DNA of 64,000 nt from CAWJMD01 sp963700925. Lineage in GTDB: Bacteria > Actinomycetota > Actinomycetes > Actinomycetales > CAWJMD01. Of the stretch, positions 8,228-16,115 are shown piece by piece. Position 1 is the first letter of the stretch; the number at the start of each line of letters is the position of its first letter. The DNA lies in assembly GCA_963700925.1 (NCBI GenBank), contig OY969553.1, positions 1,054,001-1,118,000 of the forward strand, read 5' to 3'. The notes under the pieces are model-generated. The model was not told where the DNA came from, did no database searches, and worked only from the letters and a program-made list of their open reading frames with translations. The position numbers were made by a program, and so were the translations under genes.

Positions 8228-9316
8228 TCACCGCACGGACGCGAGGTGGCGCTCCAGGCGTCCCAGGGCGTCGGCCATGGTCGGGAGCCGACCGACGCCG
8301 TCGGGGAGCCGCTGCCCCTCCCAGCCGGGCCCGGCCGCGAACAGCTGCGTGGCGCCCCTGGGAGAGACGAGCGTCGTCAGCGCGGTCAGCTGTTCGGTGC
8401 CTGCGGTGCGCATCACCGCCAGCAGCACCACCACCTTGGGCGAGGTGCGGGCGACGGCAGCGGTCAGGGCCCGGGTCGGCACCTGCCCGCCCAGCACCCG
8501 CGTACCGACACCGCGCTCGGCCAGGGCTGCCGCCAGGGCGTGCAGCGGCAGGGCGTGCTGCTCGTCGTCGGCGCATGCCAGGAGAACGCCGGCGTCTCCC
8601 GTGACCACCGGGCTCGAGCGGTGCAGCTCCGCGGTCATGACGTCGCTCAGGACGTGCTCGACCTCGACCCCCTCGCCGGTGTCCTGCCAGTGACGACCGG
8701 CCGTCGCCAGCGTGGGCGCGAGCACGCGCTGCCATGCGACCGCCGCGCCGTGCTCGGAGATCAGGTGCCCGATGTGACCGGCGCAGGCCAGGCTGTCGAG
8801 TGCGCGGGCCGCGTCGAGGAGTGCAGCTGACTGGGCAGCGTAGCGCCGACGCGCGCCCTCGAGATTCCTTGCTGCCGTGCGACTCTCGTCGCCCGCCTCT
8901 CCCCGCTCGGGACCGTCGCCGCTCTCCGGAGAGTCGTGTTCCTGGGCCCACTCGGGCGCCGCCTCGCCTCGGGCCGCCCACGAGAGCGGGCCCCGCGACC
9001 GATTGCCTGCCCCACTCGAGCCCGGCGTGCTGACCGCGCGCGCGACCTCCGTGTGGACGGCCACGCGGGCCGCCTCCGCGGGTGCGACCCCTTCGAGAGT
9101 GAGCCGCCGCATCACCACCAGGCGAGCCAGGTCCTCCGACGAGTACTGACGGTGCGAGCCGGCGGTGTGCGCCGATGGCCCGAGCCCGTAGCGCCGGGCC
9201 CAGGTGCGCAGGGTGGCCGGGGCCACACCGAGGCGTCGTGCCACTGCCGCAACCTTCAGTGTCGGCTGGGACGCGCTACCCGGCGACGAGTTCACCCTCT
9301 CGCCCCTCGGCGACAT
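8228..9316 (-). CDS. MerR-family regulator with cobalamin-binding-like domain
   Basis: N-terminal MerR winged helix (LKVAAVARRLGVAPATLRTW, then a RYGLGPSAHTAGSHRQYSSE recognition wing), an acidic linker, a helical B12-binding cap (GRHWQDTGEGVEVEHVLSDV), and a Rossmann-like B12-binding domain (ACADDEQHALPLHALAAALA). This is the CarH/LitR layout, where coenzyme B12 senses light. The cap keeps an E-x-x-x-H-like EVEH, and the Rossmann domain keeps a His but has Pro where the D-x-H-x-x-G motif has Gly, so B12 binding needs testing. Start ATG 9316 chosen; GTG 9352 or GTG 9295 (better spaced GAGGGG) are alternatives. Divergent from whiB. Confidence 0.8.
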   Translation of the reverse strand: MSPRGERVNSSPGSASQPTLKVAAVARRLGVAPATLRTWARRYGLGPSAHTAGSHRQYSSEDLARLVVMRRLTLEGVAPAEAARVAVHTEVARAVSTPGSSGAGNRSRGPLSWAARGEAAPEWAQEHDSPESGDGPERGEAGDESRTAARNLEGARRRYAAQSAALLDAARALDSLACAGHIGHLISEHGAAVAWQRVLAPTLATAGRHWQDTGEGVEVEHVLSDVMTAELHRSSPVVTGDAGVLLACADDEQHALPLHALAAALAERGVGTRVLGGQVPTRALTAAVARTSPKVVVLLAVMRTAGTEQLTALTTLVSPRGATQLFAAGPGWEGQRLPDGVGRLPTMADALGRLERHLASVR

Positions 9317-9439
9317 GGCAACAGTCTGGGGGCCACGCAGAGCATCAGCCACTCGACCCCCAGAGTCGTCGGCGGATGGGTGACGACGTCGTCCCCTCGT
9401 CCACCGACGATGATGTGTGAAGAACTTCTGAACCGCATC

Positions 9440-9468
9440 TTGAACAACTCTTGGCGCGGTTGTACGTT
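9440..9468 (+). promoter_or_regulatory. Candidate promoter of whiB
   Basis: TTGAAC at 9440-9445 and TACGTT at 9463-9468, 17 bases apart, about 100 bases before the whiB ATG. This is an unproven match to a vegetative -35/-10 pair; no operator was recognised beside it. Confidence 0.4.
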
Positions 9469-9568
9469 GTGCCGAGCGAGACGACTTCGGGGTGTACGAC
9501 GACGACGAAGACGGTGCCTCAAGCAGCGCGGGCGCCCATTCGACCGACCGACGAGGAGTTGCTCAGAC

Positions 9569-9871
9569 ATGGCCGAGATCTCACGGTTGCCGGGCCCAGT
9601 GGCCGACGTGTGGGAGTGGCAGTACCAGGGCCTGTGCCGATCTACCGGGGACGAGCTGTTCTTCCACCCCGAGGGCGAGCGCGGGCCTCGCCGCCGGGGA
9701 CGTGACGCGGCGGCTCAGGCCGTGTGTGCCACCTGTCCCGTGATCAAGCAGTGCCGCGAGCACGCGCTCGCCGTCCGCGAGCCGTATGGGGTGTGGGGCG
9801 GTCTCACCGAGGACGACCGGGAGGCGATCCTGGCGGGTCGCGAGCCGGTGGCGATGCCGACAGCGAGCTGA
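9569..9871 (+). CDS. whiB3: WhiB-family iron-sulfur transcription factor (WhiD/WhiB3 type)
   Basis: A 100-residue WhiB protein with four cysteines for a [4Fe-4S] cluster: one in YQGLCRST and three in VCATCPVIKQC, then the G-V-W-G-G turn (YGVWGGLTEDDR) and a short basic-poor tail. WhiB proteins bind region 4 of the principal sigma factor and act as redox or NO-sensing regulators. Synteny with sigD, bldM and groES matches whiB3 of mycobacteria and whiD of Streptomyces. ATG 9569 has a clear GAGGAG upstream. Followed at once by a strong bidirectional terminator. Confidence 0.93.
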   Translation: MAEISRLPGPVADVWEWQYQGLCRSTGDELFFHPEGERGPRRRGRDAAAQAVCATCPVIKQCREHALAVREPYGVWGGLTEDDREAILAGREPVAMPTAS

Positions 9872-9895
9872 CCGGAGCCACAGCAAGACCAACGC

Positions 9896-9928
9896 AGAAG
9901 GGCCGCACCCACGGGGTGCGGCCCTTCT
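9896..9928. terminator. Bidirectional hairpin terminator between whiB and groEL
   Basis: A perfect 15-base-pair stem, AGAAGGGCCGCACCC with GGGTGCGGCCCTTCT, around a 3-base loop. It lies between the convergent whiB and groEL genes and can serve both, although no long U run follows. Confidence 0.85.
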
Positions 9929-9950
9929 GATGTGCGCTGGTGCGGTTCGG

Positions 9951-11564
9951 TCAGTGACCGTGGCCGTGGCCGTGACCGGCGTCGTCGGCCTCGTCTTCCT
10001 TCTTCTCCACCACGAGGGTGTCGGTGGTGAGGATCATCGAGGCGATCGACGCGGCGTTGCGCAGAGCAGACCGCGTCACCTTGACCGGGTCGATGACGCC
10101 GGCGGCGATCATGTCGCCGTACTCGCCGGTCGCGGCGTCGAGCCCCTGGCCAGGACCGAGCGAGCGCACCTTGTCGACGACGACGTAGCCCTGCAGACCC
10201 GCGTTCTCGGCGATCCACCGCAGCGGCTCGACCACGCTCTTGCGCACGATCGCTGCGCCCGTGGCCTCGTCGCCGGTCAGCGACAGTGAGTCGATCGCCG
10301 ACGCTGCGTGCACGAGGGCGGCGCCTCCGCCGGAGACGATGCCCTCCTCGATCGCGGCGCGGGTCGCGGAGACAGCGTCCTCGATGCGGTGCTTCTTCTC
10401 CTTGAGCTCGACCTCGGTCGACGCTCCGACCTTGATCACGCAGACGCCACCGGCCATCTTGGCCAGCCGCTCCTGCAGCTTCTCGCGGTCCCAGTCGGAG
10501 TCGGTGTTCTCGATCTCGGTCTTGATCTGGGACATCCGCGCGCTGACGGCGTCGGCGTCGCCGCCACCCTCGACGATCGTGGTGTCGTCCTTGGTGACCA
10601 CGATCCGCCGGGCCGAGCCGAGCACCTCGAGGCCGACCTGGTCGAGCTTGAGGCCCACGTCGGGCGTCACGACCTGGCCGCCGGTCAGCGTGGCGATGTC
10701 CTCGAGCATGGCCTTGCGGCGGTCGCCGAAGCCAGGAGCCTTGACCGCGACGGCGGTGAACGTGCCGCGGATCTTGTTGACCACCAGGGTCGACAGGGCC
10801 TCACCGTCGACGTCCTCGGCCACGATGAACAGCGGCTTGGACGCCTGGAGCACCTTCTCCAGCAGCGGGAGCAGGTCCTGCGCCGACGAGATCTTGCCCT
10901 GGTGGATCAGCACGAGCGCGTCCTCGACGACGGACTCCATCCGCTCCGCGTCGGTGACGAAGTACGGCGACAGGTAGCCCTTGTCGAACTGCAGGCCCTC
11001 GGTGAAGTCGAGCTCCATCGCGGTGCTGGACGACTCCTCGACGGTGATGACACCGTCCTTGCCGACCTTGTCGAACGCCTCGGCGATCAGGTCACCGATG
11101 CTCGGGTCCTGCGCGGAAATGGTCGCCACGTGGGCGATGTCGCCCTTGCCGTCGACCTCGCGGGCACCGTCGAGCAGGGCCTGCGAGACGGCCTCGACCG
11201 CGGCGTTGATGCCCTTGTTGAGGCCGGTCGGGGAAGCCCCGGCCGCCACGTTGCGCAGACCCTCGTGCACCAGGGCCTGAGCCAGCACGGTGGCGGTCGT
11301 GGTGCCGTCCCCGGCCACGTCGTTGGTCTTGGTCGCCACCTCCTTGACGAGCTGGGCGCCGAGGTTCTCGTACGCGTCCTCGAGCTCGATCTCTCGGGCG
11401 ATGGTGACGCCGTCGTTGGTGATCGTGGGGGCGCCCCACTTCTTGTCGATGACCACGTTGCGGCCCTTCGGGCCGAGGGTCACCTTGACCGTGTTCGCGA
11501 GCGCGTCCACGCCGCGCTCGAGCGCACGGCGGGCGTTGTCGTCGAACTTCAGGGTCTTGGCCAT
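9951..11564 (-). CDS. groEL: Chaperonin GroEL (GroEL1 type, His-rich tail)
   Basis: The 537-residue 60-kDa chaperonin starts AKTLKFDDNARRALERGVDA and has the nucleotide-binding VKVTLGPKGRN and DVAGDGTTTATVLAQ loops and the GGGAALVHA segment. It forms the double-ring folding machine with GroES. The C-terminus is histidine-rich (GHGHGHGH), not the GGM tail of housekeeping GroEL, as in actinobacterial GroEL1 encoded next to groES. A second, unlinked groEL2 is therefore expected elsewhere in the genome. ATG 11564 has AAGGA 8 bases upstream. Likely co-transcribed with groES under CIRCE/HrcA control. Confidence 0.96.
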   Translation of the reverse strand: MAKTLKFDDNARRALERGVDALANTVKVTLGPKGRNVVIDKKWGAPTITNDGVTIAREIELEDAYENLGAQLVKEVATKTNDVAGDGTTTATVLAQALVHEGLRNVAAGASPTGLNKGINAAVEAVSQALLDGAREVDGKGDIAHVATISAQDPSIGDLIAEAFDKVGKDGVITVEESSSTAMELDFTEGLQFDKGYLSPYFVTDAERMESVVEDALVLIHQGKISSAQDLLPLLEKVLQASKPLFIVAEDVDGEALSTLVVNKIRGTFTAVAVKAPGFGDRRKAMLEDIATLTGGQVVTPDVGLKLDQVGLEVLGSARRIVVTKDDTTIVEGGGDADAVSARMSQIKTEIENTDSDWDREKLQERLAKMAGGVCVIKVGASTEVELKEKKHRIEDAVSATRAAIEEGIVSGGGAALVHAASAIDSLSLTGDEATGAAIVRKSVVEPLRWIAENAGLQGYVVVDKVRSLGPGQGLDAATGEYGDMIAAGVIDPVKVTRSALRNAASIASMILTTDTLVVEKKEDEADDAGHGHGHGH

Positions 11565-11614
11565 GTCCGTCCTTCTGGGTGTCGGGTGCTGGAGCTGGGG
11601 CTGCTGAGCGACGA

Positions 11615-11653
11615 CGCCCCGGTCGGTCCGGCAGAGCCGGCGCGACCGGGGCG
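11615..11653 (-). other. Stem-loop in the groES-groEL intergenic region
   Basis: CGCCCCGGTCG (11615-11625) pairs with CGACCGGGGCG (11643-11653), and an inner CCGGC-AGA-GCCGG extends the stem. It lies within the 140-base spacer of the groES-groEL transcript. It may attenuate transcription or be an mRNA processing or stability element; no U tract makes it a typical terminator. Confidence 0.6.
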
Positions 11654-11703
11654 CTCGTCGGCGGTCGGGATGGAGATGACCGCGTTCACGTCCGTGAGGA
11701 CGT

Positions 11704-11997
11704 TCAGCCGACCACGGCCAGCACGTCGCGGGCCGAGAGGATCAGCAGCTCGTCGCCGCCGTACTTGACCTCGGTGCCGCCGTACTTGCTGTAGATGACC
11801 TTGTCGCCGACCGACACGTCCAGCGGGACGCGGTTGCCGTTGTCGTCGACACGGCCCGGACCGATCGCGAGGACCTCGCCCTCCTGGGGCTTCTCCTTCG
11901 CGGTGTCCGGGATGACCAGACCGGAAGCCGTCGTGTTCTCGGCCTCGATGGCCTTGACGACGATCCGGTCCTCGAGCGGCTTGATGGAGACCGACAC
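11704..11997 (-). CDS. groES: Co-chaperonin GroES
   Basis: A 97-residue lid of the GroEL chamber: SIKPLEDRIVVKAIEAE, the mobile loop region TASGLVIPDTAKEKPQEG, and VLAIGPGR and VIYSKYGGTEVKYGG. It forms a heptamer that caps GroEL. GTG 11997 is chosen because GGGGAGG lies 7 bases upstream and the family starts here; the longer frame to 12114 is not conserved. First gene of the groES-groEL operon, with two CIRCE operators and a promoter upstream. Confidence 0.96.
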   Translation of the reverse strand: MSVSIKPLEDRIVVKAIEAENTTASGLVIPDTAKEKPQEGEVLAIGPGRVDDNGNRVPLDVSVGDKVIYSKYGGTEVKYGGDELLILSARDVLAVVG

Positions 11998-12103
11998 GAG
12001 TGGACCTCCCCTTCGCAGTTCGCGGGTGGTTGATGCAGTGGACTGTGCGTGCCGCCGGGGTGGCGCCGCCGTCGTCGCGGGTGCCGGTGACGCCTCCGGA
12101 GCA

Positions 12104-12130
12104 CTGGCACCCACCTAGGGAGAGTGCCAG
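12104..12130 (-). promoter_or_regulatory. CIRCE-like operator (promoter-proximal, degenerate)
   Basis: CTGGCACCC, nine bases, GAGTGCCAG: an inverted repeat with CIRCE arm length and 9-base spacer, differing from the TTAGCACTC/GAGTGCTAA consensus. It lies about 100 bases upstream of groES. Paired with the better site at 12150 it is probably a second HrcA site. Confidence 0.65.
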
Positions 12131-12134
12131 TGCG

Positions 12135-12164
12135 ACTCTAGGACCGCGGTTAGCACTCGGTCAA
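12135..12164 (-). promoter_or_regulatory. Candidate groES promoter
   Basis: On the minus strand TTGACC (12164-12159) and TAGAGT (12140-12135) are separated by 18 bases. The -35 box lies inside the spacer of the CIRCE site at 12150-12176, so HrcA binding would block it. Confidence 0.6.
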
Positions 12165-12176
12165 CCTGAGTGCCAG
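12150..12176 (-). promoter_or_regulatory. CIRCE operator (HrcA-binding site) of groES
   Basis: TTAGCACTC, nine bases, GAGTGCCAG: the left arm is the exact CIRCE consensus, the right matches 7 of 9. Heat-shock repressor HrcA would bind here and overlap the -35 box. Tandem CIRCE sites before groES are usual in actinobacteria. Confidence 0.9.
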
Positions 12177-12200
12177 TGTCGGGCTGGTCTCGCCCTCTCT

Positions 12201-12288
12201 CGCGAGCCTCGTTAACGAGGCTTAGGCACCGTTAACGAGGCTCGCGAGCCTCGTTAACGGTGAGTCAGCCTCGTTAACGAGGCTCGCG
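12201..12288. repeat. 88-bp near-perfect palindrome with four GTTAAC cores
   Basis: The first 22 bases (12201-12222) are the exact reverse complement of the last 22 (12267-12288), and the central 36 bases (12227-12262) are a perfect palindrome on the same axis (12244/12245). Only the 4-base blocks 12223-12226 and 12263-12266 break symmetry. It contains two full copies of AGCCTCGTTAACGAGGCT and two half-merged copies. It lies between divergent groES and the methyltransferase gene, 33 bases before the latter. Confidence 0.95.
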
Positions 12289-12321
12289 GAACGCCCAGAC
12301 AGCAGGTGATTGGATCGACAC

Positions 12322-13515
12322 ATGGACACCGAGGGACTCGCGGCGCTGATGACCCCGCCGGGGTGGCAGCTGCTGGAGGCCTTGCCGGAGTACGACGAGG
12401 CGACGGCGATGCGGCTGGGAGAGCGTCTGCGCGACGAGGGCTTCGACCCGGCGCTCGTGGCGGCGGCCCTGACCCAGTCACGCCTGCGGGCCCGGGCCAG
12501 GGCGAAGTTCGGGCCGTTCGCGGCCGGCATGCTCTTCACGGCGGACGGGCTCGAGCAGGCCACCCGGCTCGAGGTCGCCGCTCGGCACGCCCAGCGCTTC
12601 GCCGCGGCAGGCATCGAGCGCGTCGCCGACCTCGGGTGCGGCATCGGCGGCGACGCGATGGCGCTGGCCGGACTCGACCGCGAGGTGCTCGCGGTCGAGC
12701 TCGACGAGGCGACGGCTGCCGTCGCCACCGTCAACCTGCGGCACTGGCCCGAAGCGGTGGTGCGGCACGAGGACGCGACCCGGACCGACCTGACGGGCGT
12801 CGGCGGCGCGTTCCTCGACCCGGCGCGGAGGACCACGTCGGGCCGCCGCGTGCTCGACCCCCGACAGGCCCAGCCACCGCTGTCGTTCGTGGAGGCGGTG
12901 GCGGAGCGGCTGCCCGCCGTGGGAGCGAAGGTCGCCCCGGGGATCCCGCACGGACTCGTACCCGACGAGGCAGAGGCCCAGTGGGTTTCGGTGGACGGTG
13001 ACGTCGTCGAGGCCGGACTGTGGTTCGGGCTGCTGGCGCACGAGGGGGTCCGGCGGTCGGCCGTCGTGCTCGCGACCGGCCCCGACGGCACGTCGCAGGC
13101 GACCGTGGTGGACGACCGCGACCAGCCGGTCCCCGAGGTAGGGCCGGTCGGTGGCTATCTCTACGAGCCGGACGGGGCCGTGCTGCGAGCCGGCCTGGTG
13201 GGGCAGGTCGCCGTCGCGGTCGGCGGTCGGCTCGTCGACCGGACGATCGCGTACGTCACCACGGATGCCCCGGCACCCACGCCGCTCGCCCGGGGGTACC
13301 AGGTGCTGGACGTGATGCCGTTCGGCCTGAAGAGGCTGCGGACGTACCTGCGCGACGCCGGCGTCGGGCGGCTGACGATCAAGAAGCGCGGGACGGCAAT
13401 CGAGCCCGAGCAGCTGCGTCGCCAGCTACGGCTGAGCGGTCCGTCCGAGGCGACCATCGTGTTGACCCGGGTGGCGGGGCAGCAGTCCGTCCTGGTGTGC
13501 CGGCCCTTGGAGTAG
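12322..13515 (+). CDS. Class I SAM-dependent methyltransferase with THUMP-like C-terminus
   Basis: About 397 residues. Helices at the N-terminus (QLLEALPEYDEATAMRLGER) precede a Rossmann methyltransferase core with the SAM-binding RVADLGCGIGGDAMALAG (about residues 100-118) and motif FLDPARR. The C-terminal 170 residues end in the THUMP-like FGLKRLRTYLRDAGVGRLTI with IKKRG, a family known from PG_1098-like proteins; substrate is unknown, rRNA or tRNA is a guess. ATG 12322 preferred to TTG 12310. It stands alone downstream of the 88-bp palindrome, which would lie in its leader or promoter. Confidence 0.82.
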   Translation: MDTEGLAALMTPPGWQLLEALPEYDEATAMRLGERLRDEGFDPALVAAALTQSRLRARARAKFGPFAAGMLFTADGLEQATRLEVAARHAQRFAAAGIERVADLGCGIGGDAMALAGLDREVLAVELDEATAAVATVNLRHWPEAVVRHEDATRTDLTGVGGAFLDPARRTTSGRRVLDPRQAQPPLSFVEAVAERLPAVGAKVAPGIPHGLVPDEAEAQWVSVDGDVVEAGLWFGLLAHEGVRRSAVVLATGPDGTSQATVVDDRDQPVPEVGPVGGYLYEPDGAVLRAGLVGQVAVAVGGRLVDRTIAYVTTDAPAPTPLARGYQVLDVMPFGLKRLRTYLRDAGVGRLTIKKRGTAIEPEQLRRQLRLSGPSEATIVLTRVAGQQSVLVCRPLE

Positions 13516-13529
13516 TTCGTCAACCTCTA

Positions 13530-13550
13530 TTGACACCACGTGGTTTGTCA
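13530..13550 (+). promoter_or_regulatory. Palindromic site before the HTH/Clp-N pair
   Basis: The perfect palindrome ACCACGTGGT (13535-13544) overlaps a TTGACA (13530-13535) and is flanked by TGACA and TGTCA. It lies about 15-35 bases before the ATG at 13565, a good place for an autoregulatory operator of the HTH protein encoded next. Binding protein not shown. Confidence 0.4.
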
Positions 13551-13564
13551 TCCATGGTTGACGC

Positions 13565-13801
13565 ATGAGCACGGTGACAGAGCTGGCCAGCAGCGCGACG
13601 AGCGCGGAGCCCGGCACGGGCCTGAGGGCAGCCCTGGCGCTGCGCCGACTGGCCGAGACCCTCGAGAGGTCGCAGGTCGACAACGCCCGCCGCCTGGGGT
13701 GGTCGTGGCAGGAGATCGCCGACGCCCTCGAGATCAGCAAGCAGGCAGTCCACAAGAAGTACGCCCGCCGCGCAGCGGCGGGCCGACGCGGGGAGGGCTA
13801 G
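13565..13801 (+). CDS. Small helix-turn-helix DNA-binding protein
   Basis: A 78-residue protein with one HTH: ALALRRLAETLERSQVDNAR, then LGWSWQEIADALEISKQAVH and a basic KKYARRAAAGRRGEG tail. The QEIADALEISKQAVHKK motif is a sigma-region-4/MarR-like recognition helix. Its stop (13799-13801) directly abuts the GTG of the Clp-N gene, so the two are co-translated. I infer it is a regulator that partners with the Clp-N protein; a palindrome sits just upstream. Confidence 0.75.
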   Translation: MSTVTELASSATSAEPGTGLRAALALRRLAETLERSQVDNARRLGWSWQEIADALEISKQAVHKKYARRAAAGRRGEG

Positions 13802-14407
13802 GTGTTCGAGCGATTCACAGGCGCGGCACGCGACGTCGTGGTGCGCGCCCAGGAGGAGTCCCGTCAGCTGCGCCATGCGCACATCGGCACCGAGCACCTG
13901 CTGCTGGCACTGTTGTCGCCCCAGGCCGGCGTCTCGTCGACGGTGCTGCGCGCTGCCGGGGTGGACGCCGAGCACGTCCGGGCTGAGATCGCACGGCACG
14001 TGGGCTCGGGTCACACTTCCCCGGGCGCCCTGAGCGACGAGGACGCGGCCGCCCTGCGCGCCATCGGCATCGACCTGCAGGCCGTCATCTCACGGATCGA
14101 GGAGACTCTCGGGCGGGAGGCACTGGCACCGAGCTGTCCGGAGCCCCGGCGTTCCCGGCGCGGATGGCTGCGGCGGCACCGTGGTCATGCTGGCCACAGG
14201 CCGTTCACCCCGCGTGCGAAGAAGACCCTCGAGCTGTCGCTGCGTGAGGCGATTCACCTGCGGCACAAGGAGATCGGCACCGAGCACCTGCTGCTCGGAC
14301 TGCTGCGGGAGGGCGAGGGCCTGGCGGCGAAGATCCTGGTGGACGGCGGTGTGAGCCTCGACGCGCTGAGGCGGGCGATTCTCGAGGCACGGCCCGAGGC
14401 CGCCTGA
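13802..14407 (+). CDS. Clp N-terminal repeat protein without ATPase domain
   Basis: A 201-residue protein made of two Clp-N (double Clp repeat) halves: FERFTGAARDVVVRAQEESR with HIGTEHLLLALLSP at the start, and FTPRAKKTLELSLREAIHLR with EIGTEHLLLGLLREGEGLA at the end, joined by an Arg/His-rich linker. ClpC uses this domain to bind adaptors and substrates such as McsB or MecA. No Walker motif or ATPase follows, so it is a stand-alone adaptor-like protein. Paired with the small HTH gene directly upstream, it may deliver or sequester that regulator. GTG 13802 is fixed by the junction. Confidence 0.85.
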   Translation: MFERFTGAARDVVVRAQEESRQLRHAHIGTEHLLLALLSPQAGVSSTVLRAAGVDAEHVRAEIARHVGSGHTSPGALSDEDAAALRAIGIDLQAVISRIEETLGREALAPSCPEPRRSRRGWLRRHRGHAGHRPFTPRAKKTLELSLREAIHLRHKEIGTEHLLLGLLREGEGLAAKILVDGGVSLDALRRAILEARPEAA

Positions 14408-14417
14408 GGGGTCGCCT

Positions 14418-16115
14418 TCAACAAGGGTCGGTGGTCAGCCCGTCCGCCGACACCGGCAGAGCGCCTGGGGCTGCGGCCGCCCCGGTCAGCACGTCCACCA
14501 GGGCCGCGAAGGCGGATGGTGACCGCCCGTACAGGGCCAGGGTCGCGCGGCTCCCCCGGGCCGAGGCCAAGGGGTAGGGCGCATCGAGGGCGACCAGCAC
14601 ATCGCCGGAACCGGCTGTGTCGTCACCGTCCAGCAGCCGCACCACGGCGCCCGGACCGCCGGGTGCCACGACCTGGAGCCCGGCTGCCTCTGCGGCCTCG
14701 GTGAGCAGGCGCCGGTCGGAGCGGTCACCTCCGACCACCTGCAGCGGCTTGTCGACGAGCACGCCGGCGCAAGGACCACCCAGGCGCGTGATGCCCGCCG
14801 CCGAGAGGGCGCGCGACGCCTGCCTGGCCGAGTTGTTGAGGGTGCTGCCTGCCACGAGGGGCTGCTCGGCGGCGAGACGAGCCTGCCAGCGTTGCAGCGC
14901 AATGACTTTCGCGGCTGATTCCTCGGCGCGAGCGCGTGGCACCGTGCCATCGGTGATCGCGGCCGCCAGTGCGGCGTGGGCTGCGCGCACGTCGGACGGC
15001 ATCAGGATCACGTCGGCGCCGGCGGCGAGGGCCTTGACGGCCGCGGCGTCCGGGCCGTGGGCGGCCACGACGGCGGCCATGTCCAGGGCGTCGGTCACGG
15101 CCACGCCCTCGAAGCCTGCGTCGGACCGCAGGGAGGCGTAAGCGGCCGACGAGAGTGTCGCCGGAACTCCGGACTCGAACGCGTCGACCGCGAGATGGCT
15201 CATCATCACGACCGGCGCCCCGGCTCGCGCAGCTTCCTTGAACGGCACCAGGTCTCGCGCTTTCAGGTCGTCCAGCGATCTGCTCTGGACGGGCAGCGCC
15301 TCGTGGCTGTCGACCGTCACGCTGCCGTGCCCTGGGTAGTGCTTGACGACCGGGACGATGGCCGCGTCGCGGTACCCCTCGACGGCGGCCGTCACGACCT
15401 CGGCGGCGAGAGCCGGGTCGCCGCTGGGCGATCGACTGCCGATCGTGGGGTCGGACGGGCCGACGGTGACGTCGGCCACCGGGGCGTTGACCCAGGTGAA
15501 GCCGAGCGCCCGCAGCTGTGCGCCCGATGCCCGAGCGGCCCGGGTGACGGCTTGCGCGCCGTTGTCCGGGTCGCCGGCCACCGCTGCCCCGCCCGTCATC
15601 AGGGTCGGGAACGCGGTGACCTCACCGGTGAACCGGCCCACGCGCCCGCCCTCTTGGTCGACGGACACGATGGCCGGCCAGTCACGCCCGTCGTCCACGG
15701 CTGCCTGCTGTACTGCAGCGGCCGTCGCGGCCACCTGGTCGGCGCCGGCCACGTTGTCGCCCATCACGATGACGCCCGCGAGGTGCAGCTCGGACACCAG
15801 CGCCGCGGGCGTGCTGGGGTCAGTGCCGCCGTAGCGGGCCACGAGCACACCTCCGGCGAGCTGCTCGGGTGTCCAGGTGCTGACCAGGTCTGCGGCGTCT
15901 GTGAGCTCGTCCGGCATCGGCCCCCAGCTCAGAGGCTCCGGGGTGGGACTGCCTGTAGCCGTGGCGCTTTCGTCCCCCTCGATGCTCGGGGTGGCAGGCT
16001 TGTCACCCGGGCGGCGAGGCTCGTCGGCGGAGCACCCGCTGAGCGAGCAGGCGAGCAGGATGGCTGCGACCGCCGTCGTCCGGGATCGCCAGGCCGAGGG
16101 CCTGAGGCGGGTCAC
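14418..16115 (-). CDS. Secreted glycoside hydrolase family 3 lipoprotein (beta-N-acetylhexosaminidase-like)
   Basis: A 565-residue lipoprotein: signal peptide with lipobox LSGC at about residues 25-28. The GH3 N-domain carries GVIVMGDNVAG, VSVDQEGGRVGR, the KHYPGHGSVTVDSHEALP loop with the catalytic His of NagZ-type enzymes, VVMMSHLAVD and the nucleophile Asp in VTDALDMAAV. The C-terminal part is a GH3 C-domain-like region. Probable action: release of N-acetylglucosamine from peptidoglycan outside the membrane. GTG start overlaps the tsaD stop by 4 bases (GTGA), so it rides on the tsa operon. Confidence 0.88.
   Translation of the reverse strand: MTRLRPSAWRSRTTAVAAILLACSLSGCSADEPRRPGDKPATPSIEGDESATATGSPTPEPLSWGPMPDELTDAADLVSTWTPEQLAGGVLVARYGGTDPSTPAALVSELHLAGVIVMGDNVAGADQVAATAAAVQQAAVDDGRDWPAIVSVDQEGGRVGRFTGEVTAFPTLMTGGAAVAGDPDNGAQAVTRAARASGAQLRALGFTWVNAPVADVTVGPSDPTIGSRSPSGDPALAAEVVTAAVEGYRDAAIVPVVKHYPGHGSVTVDSHEALPVQSRSLDDLKARDLVPFKEAARAGAPVVMMSHLAVDAFESGVPATLSSAAYASLRSDAGFEGVAVTDALDMAAVVAAHGPDAAAVKALAAGADVILMPSDVRAAHAALAAAITDGTVPRARAEESAAKVIALQRWQARLAAEQPLVAGSTLNNSARQASRALSAAGITRLGGPCAGVLVDKPLQVVGGDRSDRRLLTEAAEAAGLQVVAPGGPGAVVRLLDGDDTAGSGDVLVALDAPYPLASARGSRATLALYGRSPSAFAALVDVLTGAAAAPGALPVSADGLTTDPC

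Noticed and set aside
9951..11564. His-rich GroEL tail as an artificial tag
   Set aside because: GHGHGHGH tails are native to GroEL1 proteins encoded beside groES in actinobacteria.
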